This document shows, piece after piece, positions 18,457-26,483 of a stretch of 61,074 bases of DNA. Made by a program: the position numbers and the translations under genes. The stretch lies in assembly GCA_041605955.1 (NCBI GenBank), contig JBFIXI010000014.1, positions 1 through 61,074 of the forward strand, written 5' to 3'. This stretch comes from JAHEJX01 sp041605955 (GTDB lineage Bacteria > Actinomycetota > Acidimicrobiia > Spongiisociales > UBA5794). Position 1 is the first letter of the stretch. Every line of letters starts with the position of its first letter. A model generated the notes under the pieces. The model was not told the origin of the DNA. It did not search any database and was given only the letters and a program-made list of their open reading frames with translations.

Positions 18457-18631
18457 TGCGGCCTCCTCGGCGCCTCTCACCAGGGCGCAGGTTGGGTCAA
18501 CGCCCTGCTCGGCTGCCAGTTCTACCCGAGATGATACGAACATTCGGGACTAGTCACATTGGGTTCGCCCGAAATGGTCTTTTGCTCCGGTCAAGAACGC
18601 GCCGCTACCCGACGATAGAGAGGATGACATA

Positions 18632-18750
18632 CTCGGGCGGTGTTCCAGCACTCCACCGGAACACTTATTCGGAGGTCCCCTTCCCTCCGACTCCTCCTCA
18701 GAGCGGCCGTCCGAGATCATAGACAAACCCCCCTTCTCGGGGGGTTTGTC
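18632..18750 (+). ncRNA. Candidate structured small RNA ending in a strong hairpin
   Basis: Between two minus-strand genes, a three-way junction can be drawn on the plus strand. P1 pairs CTCGGGCGG (18632-18640) with CCGTCCGAG (18707-18715), nine pairs including one G-U. P2 is TGTTCC/GGAACA (18641-18646 with 18658-18663), stacked directly on P1. P3 is CGGAGG/CCTCCG (18670-18675 with 18684-18689). A perfect 12-bp hairpin follows at 18722-18750. No Rfam family came to mind and no tRNA T-loop is present. The same helices could form in the minus-strand leader of the peptide ABC gene. Seen: the pairings. Inferred: that it is an RNA gene. Confidence 0.3.
18722..18750. terminator. Perfect 12-bp hairpin, probable intrinsic terminator
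   Basis: GACAAACCCCCC and its exact complement GGGGGGTTTGTC flank the loop TTCTC. The right arm overlaps the stop codon of the acetyltransferase gene that ends at 18749 on the minus strand, so it most likely terminates that transcript, and could also end a plus-strand RNA from the left. The U-tract is weak on both sides. Confidence 0.65.
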
Positions 18751-19255
18751 ATTTGTGCCCTTCCGCCAGCTCGATCCAGTACCTCAGCTTGGCAACCTTG
18801 AGTCCCTTCTTGTACCTGTCCTGATAGATGCCCCCATTGGCTTCGATGACCTTGCGGGACGCGGTGTTCGTCTCGTCACAGGTGATCAAGACTCTCGCCA
18901 AGCCGATGTCCCGGGCAATGGGGAGTGCCTGGCGGAGCATCTCGGTGCCGTAACCGCGCCGCCGATGGGTGGCCAGCACGGCATAGCCGATGTGGCCGCC
19001 GATGGTCTCCAGAGCCCGGTTCAACTCGTGTCGGATCGACAAGCGACCAACCAAGGTGCCGGCAACGTCGGCATACAGCTGAGTGTTCGGCACGTGGCCC
19101 CGGGGAAGGTGGCGGCCCGCCTCCACGTCCGCCAGCCGCGCCAGGTATGCGGAGAATTCCATCCCGCGCTGGTAGTAGGCGTGCTCCAGCAGACCCCATG
19201 CGGGCACGAACTGCGGTTCATCGGCACGACGGAGCCGACGCAGAGTGAGCTGCAT
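18749..19255 (-). CDS. GNAT family N-acetyltransferase
   Basis: 168 residues with the GNAT fold. Motif A is visible as IGYAVLATHRRRGYGTEMLRQAL (the RRRGYG acetyl-CoA loop), followed by the later strand ARVLITCDETNTASRKVIEANGG where the Asn and the 'SRKVIEANGG' helix are typical of ribosomal-protein and small-molecule acetyltransferases. The ATG at 19255 (MQLTLRRLRRADE) is where homology starts; the longer open frame to 19411 adds low-complexity residues. Substrate unknown. Confidence 0.82.
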   Translation of the reverse strand: MQLTLRRLRRADEPQFVPAWGLLEHAYYQRGMEFSAYLARLADVEAGRHLPRGHVPNTQLYADVAGTLVGRLSIRHELNRALETIGGHIGYAVLATHRRRGYGTEMLRQALPIARDIGLARVLITCDETNTASRKVIEANGGIYQDRYKKGLKVAKLRYWIELAEGHK

Positions 19256-19506
19256 TGCGCGGACGCTAGCGCCAAGGGGATGGCCCCGGCCGCTCGAAAT
19301 CCACGATGGGACGATGCCATCGTTGCGAGTGAGCATCTGAACGTGCCCTTGCTCAGACAGGCGGGAACGTAGACGGCGAGCTCTGGATGGGGCTGCCCCC
19401 AGCGAACCCAACCTCGCTTTCGATGCCGTCGCTACTACATGCGTAGCGGTGTTGGCGGCGAAGCTGCTTGCGGGTGGGCCGTAGCGGGCCGCCTAGCCTT
19501 GGCAGC

Positions 19507-19818
19507 ATGAAGGCGCCGCCGGTCGTCGTCGAGGACTTGACCAAGACATTCAGGTGCCGGTGCGCGAAGCCGGGCTCAGGGAGGTCGATCAAGAGCCTGT
19601 ATCGCCGCAAGCACAGGCTGGTTCGCGCGGTAGACGGCATCAGCTTCGAAGTGGGCGATGGGGAGATCGTCGGCTTTCTCGGTCCCAACGGCGCTGGCAA
19701 GACCACCACACTCAAGATGCTTACGGGCTTGAGCCGACCCAAAACACGAGAGCGCCGCAAACGGCGCTCTCGTGTCGTGGGAGGAGCGGGCGACCGGGCG
19801 CACCCGCTCGTTTGGTGA
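19507..19818 (+). pseudogene. Truncated ABC-2 type ATPase (N-terminal fragment)
   Basis: From the ATG at 19507 about 76 residues match the start of an ABC exporter ATPase, including the first strands, VRAVDGISFEVGDGEIV and a complete Walker A GPNGAGKTTT, ending at LTGLSRP where a full gene would continue with a Gly-rich turn. From 19741 the frame runs into the terminator of the convergent CsbD-like gene and stops at 19816-19818. Signature, Walker B and about two thirds of the ATPase are missing, and no permease follows. It is a remnant left by a deletion or rearrangement, or an assembly join. Confidence 0.8.
19744..19775 (-). terminator. Intrinsic terminator of the CsbD-like gene
   Basis: A perfect 14-bp stem (ACACGAGAGCGCCG at 19744-19757 with its complement at 19762-19775) and a four-base loop. 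Read on the minus strand it is followed by TTTT, as expected for rho-independent termination of the gene ending at 19840. The break in the ABC ATPase remnant coincides with this hairpin. Confidence 0.8.
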
Positions 19819-19839
19819 AGTCTTTCGTGCGTCGCCGGG

Positions 19840-20094
19840 CTATGCCGGGGCGACGGTTCCGTGGTCCTCGTGCTCGTTGTCGTCCACCGGGTCGAGCATG
19901 TCCTCGGCCTCGTCCTTGACCTCCTGGGTGGTCTTGTCGTAGTACTCCCTGACCTTTGCGGTGAAGCGGTCCCAGCGGCCCTCGACTTCGCGCTCGATTT
20001 CGTTCCAGTCGGTCTCCTTGAGCTGAGCCCACTTGGTGCGGGCTTTGGCCTTGAACTGATCCCACTCGGCATCGAGTCGTTCGAAAAAGCTCAT
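19840..20094 (-). CDS. CsbD-like stress protein
   Basis: A small, highly charged, helical protein of 84 residues. It repeats the CsbD pattern of aromatic and lysine spacing: WDQFKAKARTKWAQLKETDW, then EGRWDRFTAKVREYYDKT, ending in an acidic tail. CsbD proteins accumulate under general stress in many bacteria; no biochemical activity is established. It has its own terminator at 19744-19775 and no operon partner. Confidence 0.75.
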   Translation of the reverse strand: MSFFERLDAEWDQFKAKARTKWAQLKETDWNEIEREVEGRWDRFTAKVREYYDKTTQEVKDEAEDMLDPVDDNEHEDHGTVAPA

Positions 20095-20220
20095 TGCTCG
20101 CTCCTTGTCTGTCGAACCGCTTGTCTATCGAATCTCGCCGCCTCATATACCCGGCTCCGGGTATCCCAAACACCGAATCGTCGCCGAGTTGCCCGATGCA
20201 GGGCGGACCCGTAGGTGGGC

Positions 20221-20892
20221 TCAGCGACGACGGCGGGCTGCCAGGGCGTACGCAACGGCGTTGGCGCTCCAGTGCACCATTACCGGGGCCAGCAGGCTGC
20301 GGCTGCGCAGCCGCAGCCTGTCGAGCGCCCAGCCGGCCACAGCTGTCACGGCAACCGCGCCGACAACGCCGGCGATCCGGGCGCGGCGAGTGGTGACGTT
20401 GTTGATCGTCATGGTGTCCAACGTGGGCAGCACGTGCCATAGGCCGAACAAGGCAGCGGCGGGCGTCGACGGGAGGGTCCGCCGCTCGGAGAACAGCGCA
20501 GGCACCACCCCCCGAAAGGCAACCTCTTCGAGGAGCACGGTGCCGAGCGGAATGCGCACCAACACCTGGTAGTAGATGTCGTGCGGCTGGGCGCGAGCAT
20601 CGTCGAAGAGGTGGCGAGTCATGGGCATGCGGCTGGAGACGAACGCGCCGGTCCCCACCATGACGGCCCCGACCCCACCCCACCGGGCTCCCCGGGGAAT
20701 GTCGGCGGATCGCATGCCCAACCCTGAGTTGTCGACCCCGACGAGCCGGGCGAGGGTGTAGGAGCCGACGGCGGCGAGCAAATTGGCCGGCACATAGCGA
20801 CTCGCCGGCAGCAGCCGGTTCGACACTACATTCCACATTCCCAGCGAAACCACTGCGACTGCGGCGGCCATTGGGTTCGAGGAGCCTCCCAC
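20221..20892 (-). CDS. CPBP family intramembrane metalloprotease
   Basis: 223 residues, several membrane helices. The CPBP/Abi motifs are in order: EEVAFRG (Glu122, Glu123, Arg127), FGLWHVLP (His153) and a final HWSAN near 206, matching the glutamate and histidine residues of this glutamyl/metallo-protease superfamily. Members process prenylated or membrane substrates; many are linked to bacteriocin immunity, which is not evident here. A 28-bp perfect palindrome lies inside the gene at 20293-20320. It is divergent from the ACT-domain gene at 20928. Confidence 0.8.
   Translation of the reverse strand: MGGSSNPMAAAVAVVSLGMWNVVSNRLLPASRYVPANLLAAVGSYTLARLVGVDNSGLGMRSADIPRGARWGGVGAVMVGTGAFVSSRMPMTRHLFDDARAQPHDIYYQVLVRIPLGTVLLEEVAFRGVVPALFSERRTLPSTPAAALFGLWHVLPTLDTMTINNVTTRRARIAGVVGAVAVTAVAGWALDRLRLRSRSLLAPVMVHWSANAVAYALAARRRR
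20293..20320. repeat. 28-bp perfect palindrome within the CPBP protease gene
   Basis: caggctgcggctgc is followed directly by its exact reverse complement. It falls in the codons for the Leu/Arg/Ser-rich loop before the last membrane helices, where protein constraint alone would not demand such symmetry. Confidence 0.85.
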
Positions 20893-20927
20893 CCGGCAAT
20901 GCTATTGAACACAATTAAGGTCCAGCC

Positions 20928-21332
20928 ATGATTCGTGGCGAGACCGACCTCACCCGAATGCTCTCCGAGCTCGAGGTCGAGCAACGGGAGGGGTCATTTG
21001 CTTACGTGCGCTTCGAGGTCCGCCCGGAGGACCTGACCATGGCAACCGCCATCATCGAGGAACCCGAAGGGTGGACACTCGTCGTACCGCATGAGCTGGC
21101 GGTGGCCAACGGCTGGCACATCGACTTCGAGGCGGCCTGGCTCACCCTCCGGGTTCACAGCGACCTGCACTCGGTGGGGTTGACGGCGGCAGTTTCTGCA
21201 ACTTTGACCGAAGCCGGTATCCCATGCAACGTGCTGGCCGGCACGTACCACGACCATTTGCTGGTGCCTGCCGATGACGCTGCCAGGGCGATTGCAGCCG
21301 TTGCAACTCTGCGCACGCGACATGCCGAGTGA
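20928..21332 (+). CDS. ACT domain-containing protein
   Basis: 134 residues beginning MIRGETDLTRMLSELEV, which resembles DUF2241/CASTOR-type ACT proteins, and ending with the characteristic second half: a strand, LTAAVSATLTEAGIPCNVLAG, then YHDHLLVPADDAARAIAAV. Two tandem ACT-like halves are likely. Such proteins bind small ligands, often amino acids, and act as stand-alone regulators; ligand unknown here. Single gene, divergent from the CPBP protease. Confidence 0.75.
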   Translation: MIRGETDLTRMLSELEVEQREGSFAYVRFEVRPEDLTMATAIIEEPEGWTLVVPHELAVANGWHIDFEAAWLTLRVHSDLHSVGLTAAVSATLTEAGIPCNVLAGTYHDHLLVPADDAARAIAAVATLRTRHAE

Positions 21333-21405
21333 CGGACGGTGTTCCGACGACTGCGCCATCCCGCAGGTATCTGGCGCAGGCATGTATCTGGCTGAACAGT
21401 GGCGG

Positions 21406-21423
21406 CTCCTCATAGCTGAGGAG
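21406..21423 (+). promoter_or_regulatory. Hairpin covering the ribosome binding site of a small ORF
   Basis: CTCCTCA (21406-21412) and TGAGGAG (21417-21423) form a seven-pair stem with a TAGC loop. The right arm is part of the GAGGAGGAG Shine-Dalgarno run of the ATG at 21432, so pairing would mask most of it. Just upstream the 9-mer gtatctggc occurs twice (from 21368 and from 21384). Confidence 0.4.
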
Positions 21424-21431
21424 GAGAGCGC

Positions 21432-21524
21432 ATGTATCGGGGAAGCACCCGGCCCTATTCGGCTTTGGCCCTGGGGCTCATGCTCGGCGTGGTCACGGTT
21501 CTGGTCGGATCAACACCCGGCTAG
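21432..21524 (+). CDS. Putative 30-residue hydrophobic small protein
   Basis: ATG at 21432 to TAG at 21522-21524. The peptide MYRGSTRPYSALALGLMLGV continues with a Val/Leu-rich stretch and ends GSTPG, so it has a basic N-terminus and one hydrophobic segment like a tiny membrane protein or leader peptide. The ribosome binding site GAGGAGGAG, about five bases upstream, is among the best in the window. Its end overlaps the tail of the convergent acetyltransferase by four bases. No homologue is recognised. Confidence 0.45.
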   Translation: MYRGSTRPYSALALGLMLGVVTVLVGSTPG

Positions 21525-22033
21525 AGGTCGATGCGATATCGCACCTCCGTGAGCGGGAAGCCGAACGAGTCGTCCACCTTGACGTGCCCGTCGGCAATCC
21601 ACCCGCCTCGTTCGTAGAACCTACGCCCGCGCTCATTGGTGTCGAGGACCCACAGCGTGCCCTGGTGGAAATCGAGATCGCGCAACCCTTCGAGTGCGGT
21701 CACCATGAGGTCGCAGCCGTAACCGCGATCCCAATGCGCCGGATCTACATAGATCGCGAACAGCTCGCCCACATCGTCACCAACGATGTCGTCGTCACGG
21801 TTGGGGCCCACGCTCGACATTCCGACGACTTCGTCGGCGCTGAGCGCCACCCACACGGCGGTGCGCTCCGGCGGCCTCTGGAAATATCGCGCCCATTGGC
21901 TCGTCCGAAACTCTACGTCGACGTGGTCGAATATGGCGTCTGGGACACGACCCCGATAGGCGCTTTCCCAAGATGCGACCTGCACCCTGGCGATCCCGGC
22001 GACATCGCCAGGGAGCGCCGCTCGGATGGTCAT
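21521..22033 (-). CDS. GNAT family N-acetyltransferase
   Basis: 170 residues. IRAALPGDVAGIARVQVASW is the usual GNAT first strand-helix, LFAIYVDPAHWDRGYGCDLM is motif A with the RGYG acetyl-CoA loop, and LWVLDTNERGRRFYERGGW is motif B. Probably a small-molecule acetyltransferase of the 'WEx-AYRG' group. Single gene, convergent with the 30-residue ORF. Substrate unknown. Confidence 0.85.
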   Translation of the reverse strand: MTIRAALPGDVAGIARVQVASWESAYRGRVPDAIFDHVDVEFRTSQWARYFQRPPERTAVWVALSADEVVGMSSVGPNRDDDIVGDDVGELFAIYVDPAHWDRGYGCDLMVTALEGLRDLDFHQGTLWVLDTNERGRRFYERGGWIADGHVKVDDSFGFPLTEVRYRIDL

Positions 22034-22162
22034 GGCACGAGGCTAGCTGCCTCGCGGTCAGCGTAACCTCGGCCGGATCGAGCCGTTCGGCGAGCCCCTA
22101 GCCTCGTCTGCTGTCGCCAAGGCTGACTTCCTCCACCACCGCCGGGGAGATGTCGGCCACGC

Positions 22163-23350
22163 TCAGCCCACGGCGGACAGTCGCTTGTCGAGGGGCGTGC
22201 GGAATCGGGGGGTGATGTTGTCCGAGTCGAGCCACGCTTCGAGTGACTCGCCTTCCCGTTTCACGGTACGCCGGCAATCGGGAGCGACCGCTTCCAGAAG
22301 CTCGACGGCCACCTCACCCGAGGGCCGCTGCGCCCATCCTCCAACGATGCGGCCGTCGCACCAGACGCTGGGGCCGATGTTGCCGTTGCGATCGAACAAT
22401 GACTCGGCATGGTCTCCCAAGAACCAGTTGCGCTGTTTCCAACCCATGGGCGTGGGGTCGAGCCCGGGCAGGAGCGCCGCCCACGGCGGCGGCGCCGTAA
22501 CCGGCTCCAGGTCGTCGGGCAGGACGAACGCCGACGTCTCCCCGTCGGTGTCGTCGATCGATACCTCGACGGCGCTGCAATGACGCAGCGCAGCGCGGGT
22601 ATCACGCAACGTCCATCCGGTCCACCACTTGATGTCGGTCAGAGTTCCGGGGCCAAACGTCTGCAGCCATCGAGCCAGCAGTTCGGCTTGGGCCGTCGGC
22701 GTATCCGGCTCGGGCAGTTCGCCGCCCAGCCAGGACGCGGTGGGGGCCCAGCGGTACTGGCTCGACAGCCACGAGCCGCGGGGCCGGGTCCGAACAATCT
22801 TGGCTTCGGTAGCCAACAGGAACAGAATCCGGGTCGAGACGCCCACCTCGCCTCCCCAACTCTTGCCTTCGCCGAACCGCAGTTTCCGGGTCAGCTCGGG
22901 GACGTCCTGCCGTAGTTCGGTCGCCAGGGCCTCTCCGCGTTCTTCGATCGCTGCCAGGGTGGCCGCACATGTCTCGTCGACCCAGCGTGTCCCGTCTGGA
23001 GCCAGCTGCTGCTCCTGAACGAGCTTGGCGAGCCGACGCTGCTCGGTGGCCACGAGTCCACGCGTGCAGGCCGAGTTCATCACCCCGGCCAACTCAGGAT
23101 CGACGACGAACAGGGTGCGACGCATTCCGAGCATTCGAACCAGGGTGCGGCGCTCGTACAGGACGGTTTCCATCTGGTTCCTCGTGAAGTCGGCCATGCG
23201 AGCCCGGACCGACAGGAAGACCGTGACCGGATCGCTGGAGTGCAGGCCCACCATATGCGTTGCGACCTGTTCAGGACTGGCTGCGACGGCTGCGAGAAAA
23301 TGGCGCCGGCCGAGTCGGGCTCGGCGTTCGGTGATGTCGATGTGGCGCAT
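22163..23350 (-). CDS. Winged-helix DNA glycosylase-like protein (AlkZ/YcaQ family)
   Basis: 395 residues of the HTH_42 family, which includes AlkZ and YcaQ DNA glycosylases that unhook crosslinks or remove bulky adducts. Visible family landmarks are MVGLHSSDPVTVFLSVRAR near 33-51, RRTLVRMLGMRRTLFVV near 67-83, the GTLTDIKWWTGW block and the C-terminal FDRNGNIGPSVWCDGRIVGGW. I cannot confirm the catalytic Q-x-Q-type motif by eye, so this may be one of the uncharacterised relatives. Single gene. Confidence 0.75.
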   Translation of the reverse strand: MRHIDITERRARLGRRHFLAAVAASPEQVATHMVGLHSSDPVTVFLSVRARMADFTRNQMETVLYERRTLVRMLGMRRTLFVVDPELAGVMNSACTRGLVATEQRRLAKLVQEQQLAPDGTRWVDETCAATLAAIEERGEALATELRQDVPELTRKLRFGEGKSWGGEVGVSTRILFLLATEAKIVRTRPRGSWLSSQYRWAPTASWLGGELPEPDTPTAQAELLARWLQTFGPGTLTDIKWWTGWTLRDTRAALRHCSAVEVSIDDTDGETSAFVLPDDLEPVTAPPPWAALLPGLDPTPMGWKQRNWFLGDHAESLFDRNGNIGPSVWCDGRIVGGWAQRPSGEVAVELLEAVAPDCRRTVKREGESLEAWLDSDNITPRFRTPLDKRLSAVG

Positions 23351-23428
23351 CGATCCAGTCTGACAGGGATTCGCCCAACTAGTTGCAGGACAGATCAGAT
23401 GCCAGCGAGGGCGGCTAATGGCCTGGAG

Positions 23429-24784
23429 CTACAGCACCGGAGTGTCGCGTCCCATGTCCGCAAAGAGGGTGAACTCAGGCAGGAATGTCATGTCGACCCG
23501 GCCCGTGGCTCCCTGGCGGTGCTTGGCGATGGCCACTTCGGCAATGCCCTTCGTCTCTTGGGCCTCGGGGTGGTAGTACTCGTGACGGTAGATGAACATC
23601 ACAACGTCGGCGTCCTGCTCCAGGGACCCCGATTCACGCAGGTCGGAGAGGCGGGGGCGCTTGTCCTCACGTTGCTCCATCGAGCGGTTGAGCTGAGAGA
23701 GAGCGATCACCGGGACATTGAGCTCACGGGCCAGGTTCTTCAAGCTCCGGCTGATCGCGGCGATTTCTTGCTGCCGGTTCTCCTGACCCGAGCCCTGCAT
23801 GAGCTGCAGATAGTCGATGATCACCAGACCGAGACCGGGCCGGCGCCGCATTCGGCGGCACTTGGCCCGGATCTCGGTCACGGTGAGGCCGGGGGAGTCA
23901 TCGACAAAGATCGGTTTCTTGTAGAGGATGCTGGCGGCGTTGGACAACTTCGTGAAGTCCGACTCGGTGAGCTGCCCGCTGCGCAGTCGTTGCGAGTCGA
24001 TCCGACCGGCGGAGCACAACATGCGGCTCACCACCTCCTCCCGGCTCATCTCTAGTGTGAACACCGCCACCGGAGTGTCTTGGCTGGTGGCGGCGCTCTG
24101 GGCGATGTTCAGGGCCAGGCTGCTCTTTCCCATGCCGGGTCGCGCCGCGATGATCAGCAGATTCGACGGGTGGAGGCCGGCAAGCATCCGGTCGAGATCC
24201 CTGAAGCCGGTCGGCAAACCGGTGACATGGCTGCCGCGCCGGTTGAGCTCCTCCGCCTGCTCGATAGCCGGCCCGAGGAGCGGATCGATCGGCGCCAAAC
24301 CCTCCCCTATCCGTCGCTCCGACACGGCAAAGACGGACTGCTCGGCGCGGTCGAGCACCGTGGCGATGTCGTCCTCCATGCGAGTGGCCAGCTGGGTGAC
24401 ATCTCCGCCGACGCGCTGCAGTCGCCGCCGCAGCGCATGCTCCTCGACGATGGCGGCATAGTGCTCGATGTTCGATGCGGTAGGGACTGCATCGAGGAGC
24501 TCGGCGAGATAGGTCGGGCCTCCCGCGCTGTCGAGAGCGTCGTTGCGACGCAACGCCTCGGAGACGGTGACGGCATCGATCGGCTGGTTGGTGTCGAACA
24601 GGGAAGTGACGGCAGCAAAGATCGACTGATGGGCCGGTATGTAGAAGTCGCCCGGGTGGAGCTTCTCCAGCGCGACGTTGGCAGCCTCGGACGACAACAG
24701 CACTGCTCCCAGCACCGATTCCTCGGCTTCGGCGCTGTGAGGAGGCGCGTGCAACACGGTGCGCGGCTCGTAGATGGCGGTCAC
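23429..24784 (-). CDS. dnaB: Replicative DNA helicase DnaB
   Basis: 451 residues, full length for the intein-free helicase. The N-terminal primase-interaction domain begins at PPHSAEAEESVLGAVLL (about 14-30). The RecA-like motor has Walker A ARPGMGKSS, Walker B LGLVIIDYLQLM, and the later motif VIALSQLNRSMEQR with RPRLSDLRESGSLEQDADVV. It unwinds DNA at the replication fork as a hexamer. The start is GTG at 24784 with AAGGG upstream. It follows rpsF-ssb-rpsR-rplI after a 378-bp gap, as in many bacteria. Confidence 0.97.
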   Translation of the reverse strand: MTAIYEPRTVLHAPPHSAEAEESVLGAVLLSSEAANVALEKLHPGDFYIPAHQSIFAAVTSLFDTNQPIDAVTVSEALRRNDALDSAGGPTYLAELLDAVPTASNIEHYAAIVEEHALRRRLQRVGGDVTQLATRMEDDIATVLDRAEQSVFAVSERRIGEGLAPIDPLLGPAIEQAEELNRRGSHVTGLPTGFRDLDRMLAGLHPSNLLIIAARPGMGKSSLALNIAQSAATSQDTPVAVFTLEMSREEVVSRMLCSAGRIDSQRLRSGQLTESDFTKLSNAASILYKKPIFVDDSPGLTVTEIRAKCRRMRRRPGLGLVIIDYLQLMQGSGQENRQQEIAAISRSLKNLARELNVPVIALSQLNRSMEQREDKRPRLSDLRESGSLEQDADVVMFIYRHEYYHPEAQETKGIAEVAIAKHRQGATGRVDMTFLPEFTLFADMGRDTPVL

Positions 24785-25162
24785 AACGTACCCTTGTCGG
24801 CACGCCTAGCCCGTGTCCTCACCCTGGTCCTGGCGACGGTCATTCAACTCCTCGTCGGTCCCGTACCTACGTCCTAGCTCGCTGTCGAGCTCACGAGACC
24901 GTGCCCAAATCTTGTCTCTCCGGTGTGACAGATTTCGCGTTCTACCGCGAATTCGTGTCCACGGCGTCAACCGCCGCAAGGGAAGCTTGGGGGAAGAAGT
25001 ACCGTCTCCTACTGACGGCCTGCGGCAACATAGACCCGTCAGGGAGCACCGGCAAAGCTCACCCGCTGGTTAGTTTTCGCGCAGCGCAAGGATTTTTCGC
25101 GGCCCACCGTCAACAGCGCGGTGCGGACGGACACCGACCCGAGACCGGGGGGCGCCGGGCGG
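24785..25162. other. Intergenic region between rplI and dnaB
   Basis: No convincing gene. It is the leader of dnaB (minus strand). A hairpin with CTGACGG (25012-25018) and CCGTCAG (25036-25042) and a 17-base loop is visible. A TTGACG hexamer occurs on the minus strand near 24970, but no well-spaced -10 is found. The 86-residue open frame here on the plus strand is Ser/Arg-rich and unsupported. Confidence 0.6.
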
Positions 25163-25609
25163 CTAAGCCGGGATGACGTCCAGCGTGAGCGGAAACTCGA
25201 CCTCGGCGTGCGGCTTGACGGTGACCTCGTGCAGCCCGATGTCTTTGATGGGCGTTGCGATAGCGATCAGCTTGGAGTCGATCTCGACGCCGGTGAATTT
25301 GGCGATGGCGGCGGCGACGTCGACGGCACCGATCGAACCGAACAACTTGCCCTCGTCTCCTGCGCGGGCCGCCACAACGACGCGGGTGCCGCTCAGCGCC
25401 GTGGCCAAGTTGTCCGCGTTCTCGCGAGCACGCGCCGCCGCGTCGATCACCGCTTGGCGCATCGCGGCTGCCTGCTGGATGGCGCCCGCAGTGGCTTTTA
25501 CCGCCAACTTGCGCGGCATGAGGTAATTGCGGGCGTAGCCGTCGGCGACGTCGAGGATCTCGCCCTTGTCCCCGAGATCGGGTACGTCCTTGATGAGGAT
25601 GATCTTCAT
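25163..25609 (-). CDS. rplI: 50S ribosomal protein L9
   Basis: 148 residues, the usual length. The N-terminal domain MKIILIKDVPDLGDKGEI and the rRNA-binding DGYARNYLMPRKLAV are unmistakable; the C-terminal domain starts about residue 75 and includes DEGKLFGSIG. The ATG at 25609 overlaps the rpsR stop as ATGA, indicating coupled translation. Confidence 0.97.
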   Translation of the reverse strand: MKIILIKDVPDLGDKGEILDVADGYARNYLMPRKLAVKATAGAIQQAAAMRQAVIDAAARARENADNLATALSGTRVVVAARAGDEGKLFGSIGAVDVAAAIAKFTGVEIDSKLIAIATPIKDIGLHEVTVKPHAEVEFPLTLDVIPA

Positions 25610-25866
25610 GATTTGCGCGTCGCAATGTAGGGCAGCAGTGCCATCTCCCGGGCGTTCTTCACCGCAGTCGCCACTTGCCGCTGGCAGACGCCGCACAACC
25701 GAGTCACCCGGCTGGAACGGATCTTTCCCCGCTCAGAGACGTACTTGCGCAGGGTCGCTACGTCCTTGTAGTCGACGCGTTGGCCGGACTTGCAGAACGA
25801 GCAATCGATCCTCTTCCTGCGGGTGTCGATTGCCGGCCGCCGGCGCTTTCTCCTCGTCTGTGACAT
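25606..25866 (-). CDS. rpsR: 30S ribosomal protein S18 (zinc-binding C+ form)
   Basis: 86 residues starting at 25866 (MSQTRRKRRRP) behind GAGGAG. The core DYKDVATLRKYVSERGKI is conserved. Four cysteines in CSFC and CGVC make the zinc-binding C+ version; C- copies used under zinc limitation lack them. It sits between ssb and rplI in the standard order. Confidence 0.96.
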   Translation of the reverse strand: MSQTRRKRRRPAIDTRRKRIDCSFCKSGQRVDYKDVATLRKYVSERGKIRSSRVTRLCGVCQRQVATAVKNAREMALLPYIATRKS

Positions 25867-25890
25867 CTGGTGTGTCCTCCTCAAGAATCC

Positions 25891-26337
25891 TTAGAACGGG
25901 GCCTCATCGGGACCGAAGTCGGTCTTGGCGACTGGGCTGGGCGGCGTGTCGGGTGGTGACCAGTCGCCGCTGCTCGAGCTACGCGGCGTACGGGTGACGC
26001 TGGCGGTGGCCCATCGAACCGAGGGCCCGATGTCATCGATGCGAACCTCGATTATGGAGCGCTTGTCGCCCTCTTGGGTCTCCCAGGTCCGCTGCTCGAG
26101 ACGCCCGGTCACGATGACTCGCATCCCTTTCTGCAAGGACTCGGCGACGTTTTCGGCCATGTCGCGCCAGCACGTCCCCCCGAAGAAGCTGGTCTCTTCC
26201 TGCCACTCGTTGTTGCGATCTTGGTAGCGCCGGCTGACGGCGAAGCGGATCTTGGCCATGGCGACGCCGGACGGCGTGAAGCGCAGCTCGGGGTCGTCGA
26301 CCAGATTGCCGACCAATGTGACGCTGTTGTTGCTCAT
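25891..26337 (-). CDS. ssb: Single-stranded DNA-binding protein
   Basis: 148 residues. The OB fold starts NSVTLVGNLVDDPELRFTPSG and includes the RYQDRNNEWQEETSFF and GMRVIVTGRLEQRTWE strands. After about residue 110 comes a disordered Ser/Pro-rich linker and the acidic tip DEAPF, a variant of the DDDIPF tail that recruits repair and replication proteins. Second gene of the rpsF-ssb-rpsR-rplI cluster. Confidence 0.95.
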   Translation of the reverse strand: MSNNSVTLVGNLVDDPELRFTPSGVAMAKIRFAVSRRYQDRNNEWQEETSFFGGTCWRDMAENVAESLQKGMRVIVTGRLEQRTWETQEGDKRSIIEVRIDDIGPSVRWATASVTRTPRSSSSGDWSPPDTPPSPVAKTDFGPDEAPF

Positions 26338-26483
26338 CTCTGTGCTGCCTCTTCTCTCTCAGCGATTCCGCCAGCGGGATGCCGGCTGATATCTCGGGTG
26401 CCGCAGCCGGCTGCTGCGCTGCGGCGTGACTGGTGATGCTTCGTAGTGTGCAAGCCGGCTGTGACACGAAGCCAAGCCGGCGA

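Noticed and set aside
18632..18716. tRNA (including selenocysteine tRNA) for the three-way junction
   Set aside because: No TTCGA-type T-loop, no seven-base anticodon loop and no CCA end.
24813..25073. 86-codon ORF in the rplI-dnaB gap
   Set aside because: Ser/Arg-rich composition, no ribosome binding site, no recognisable motif.
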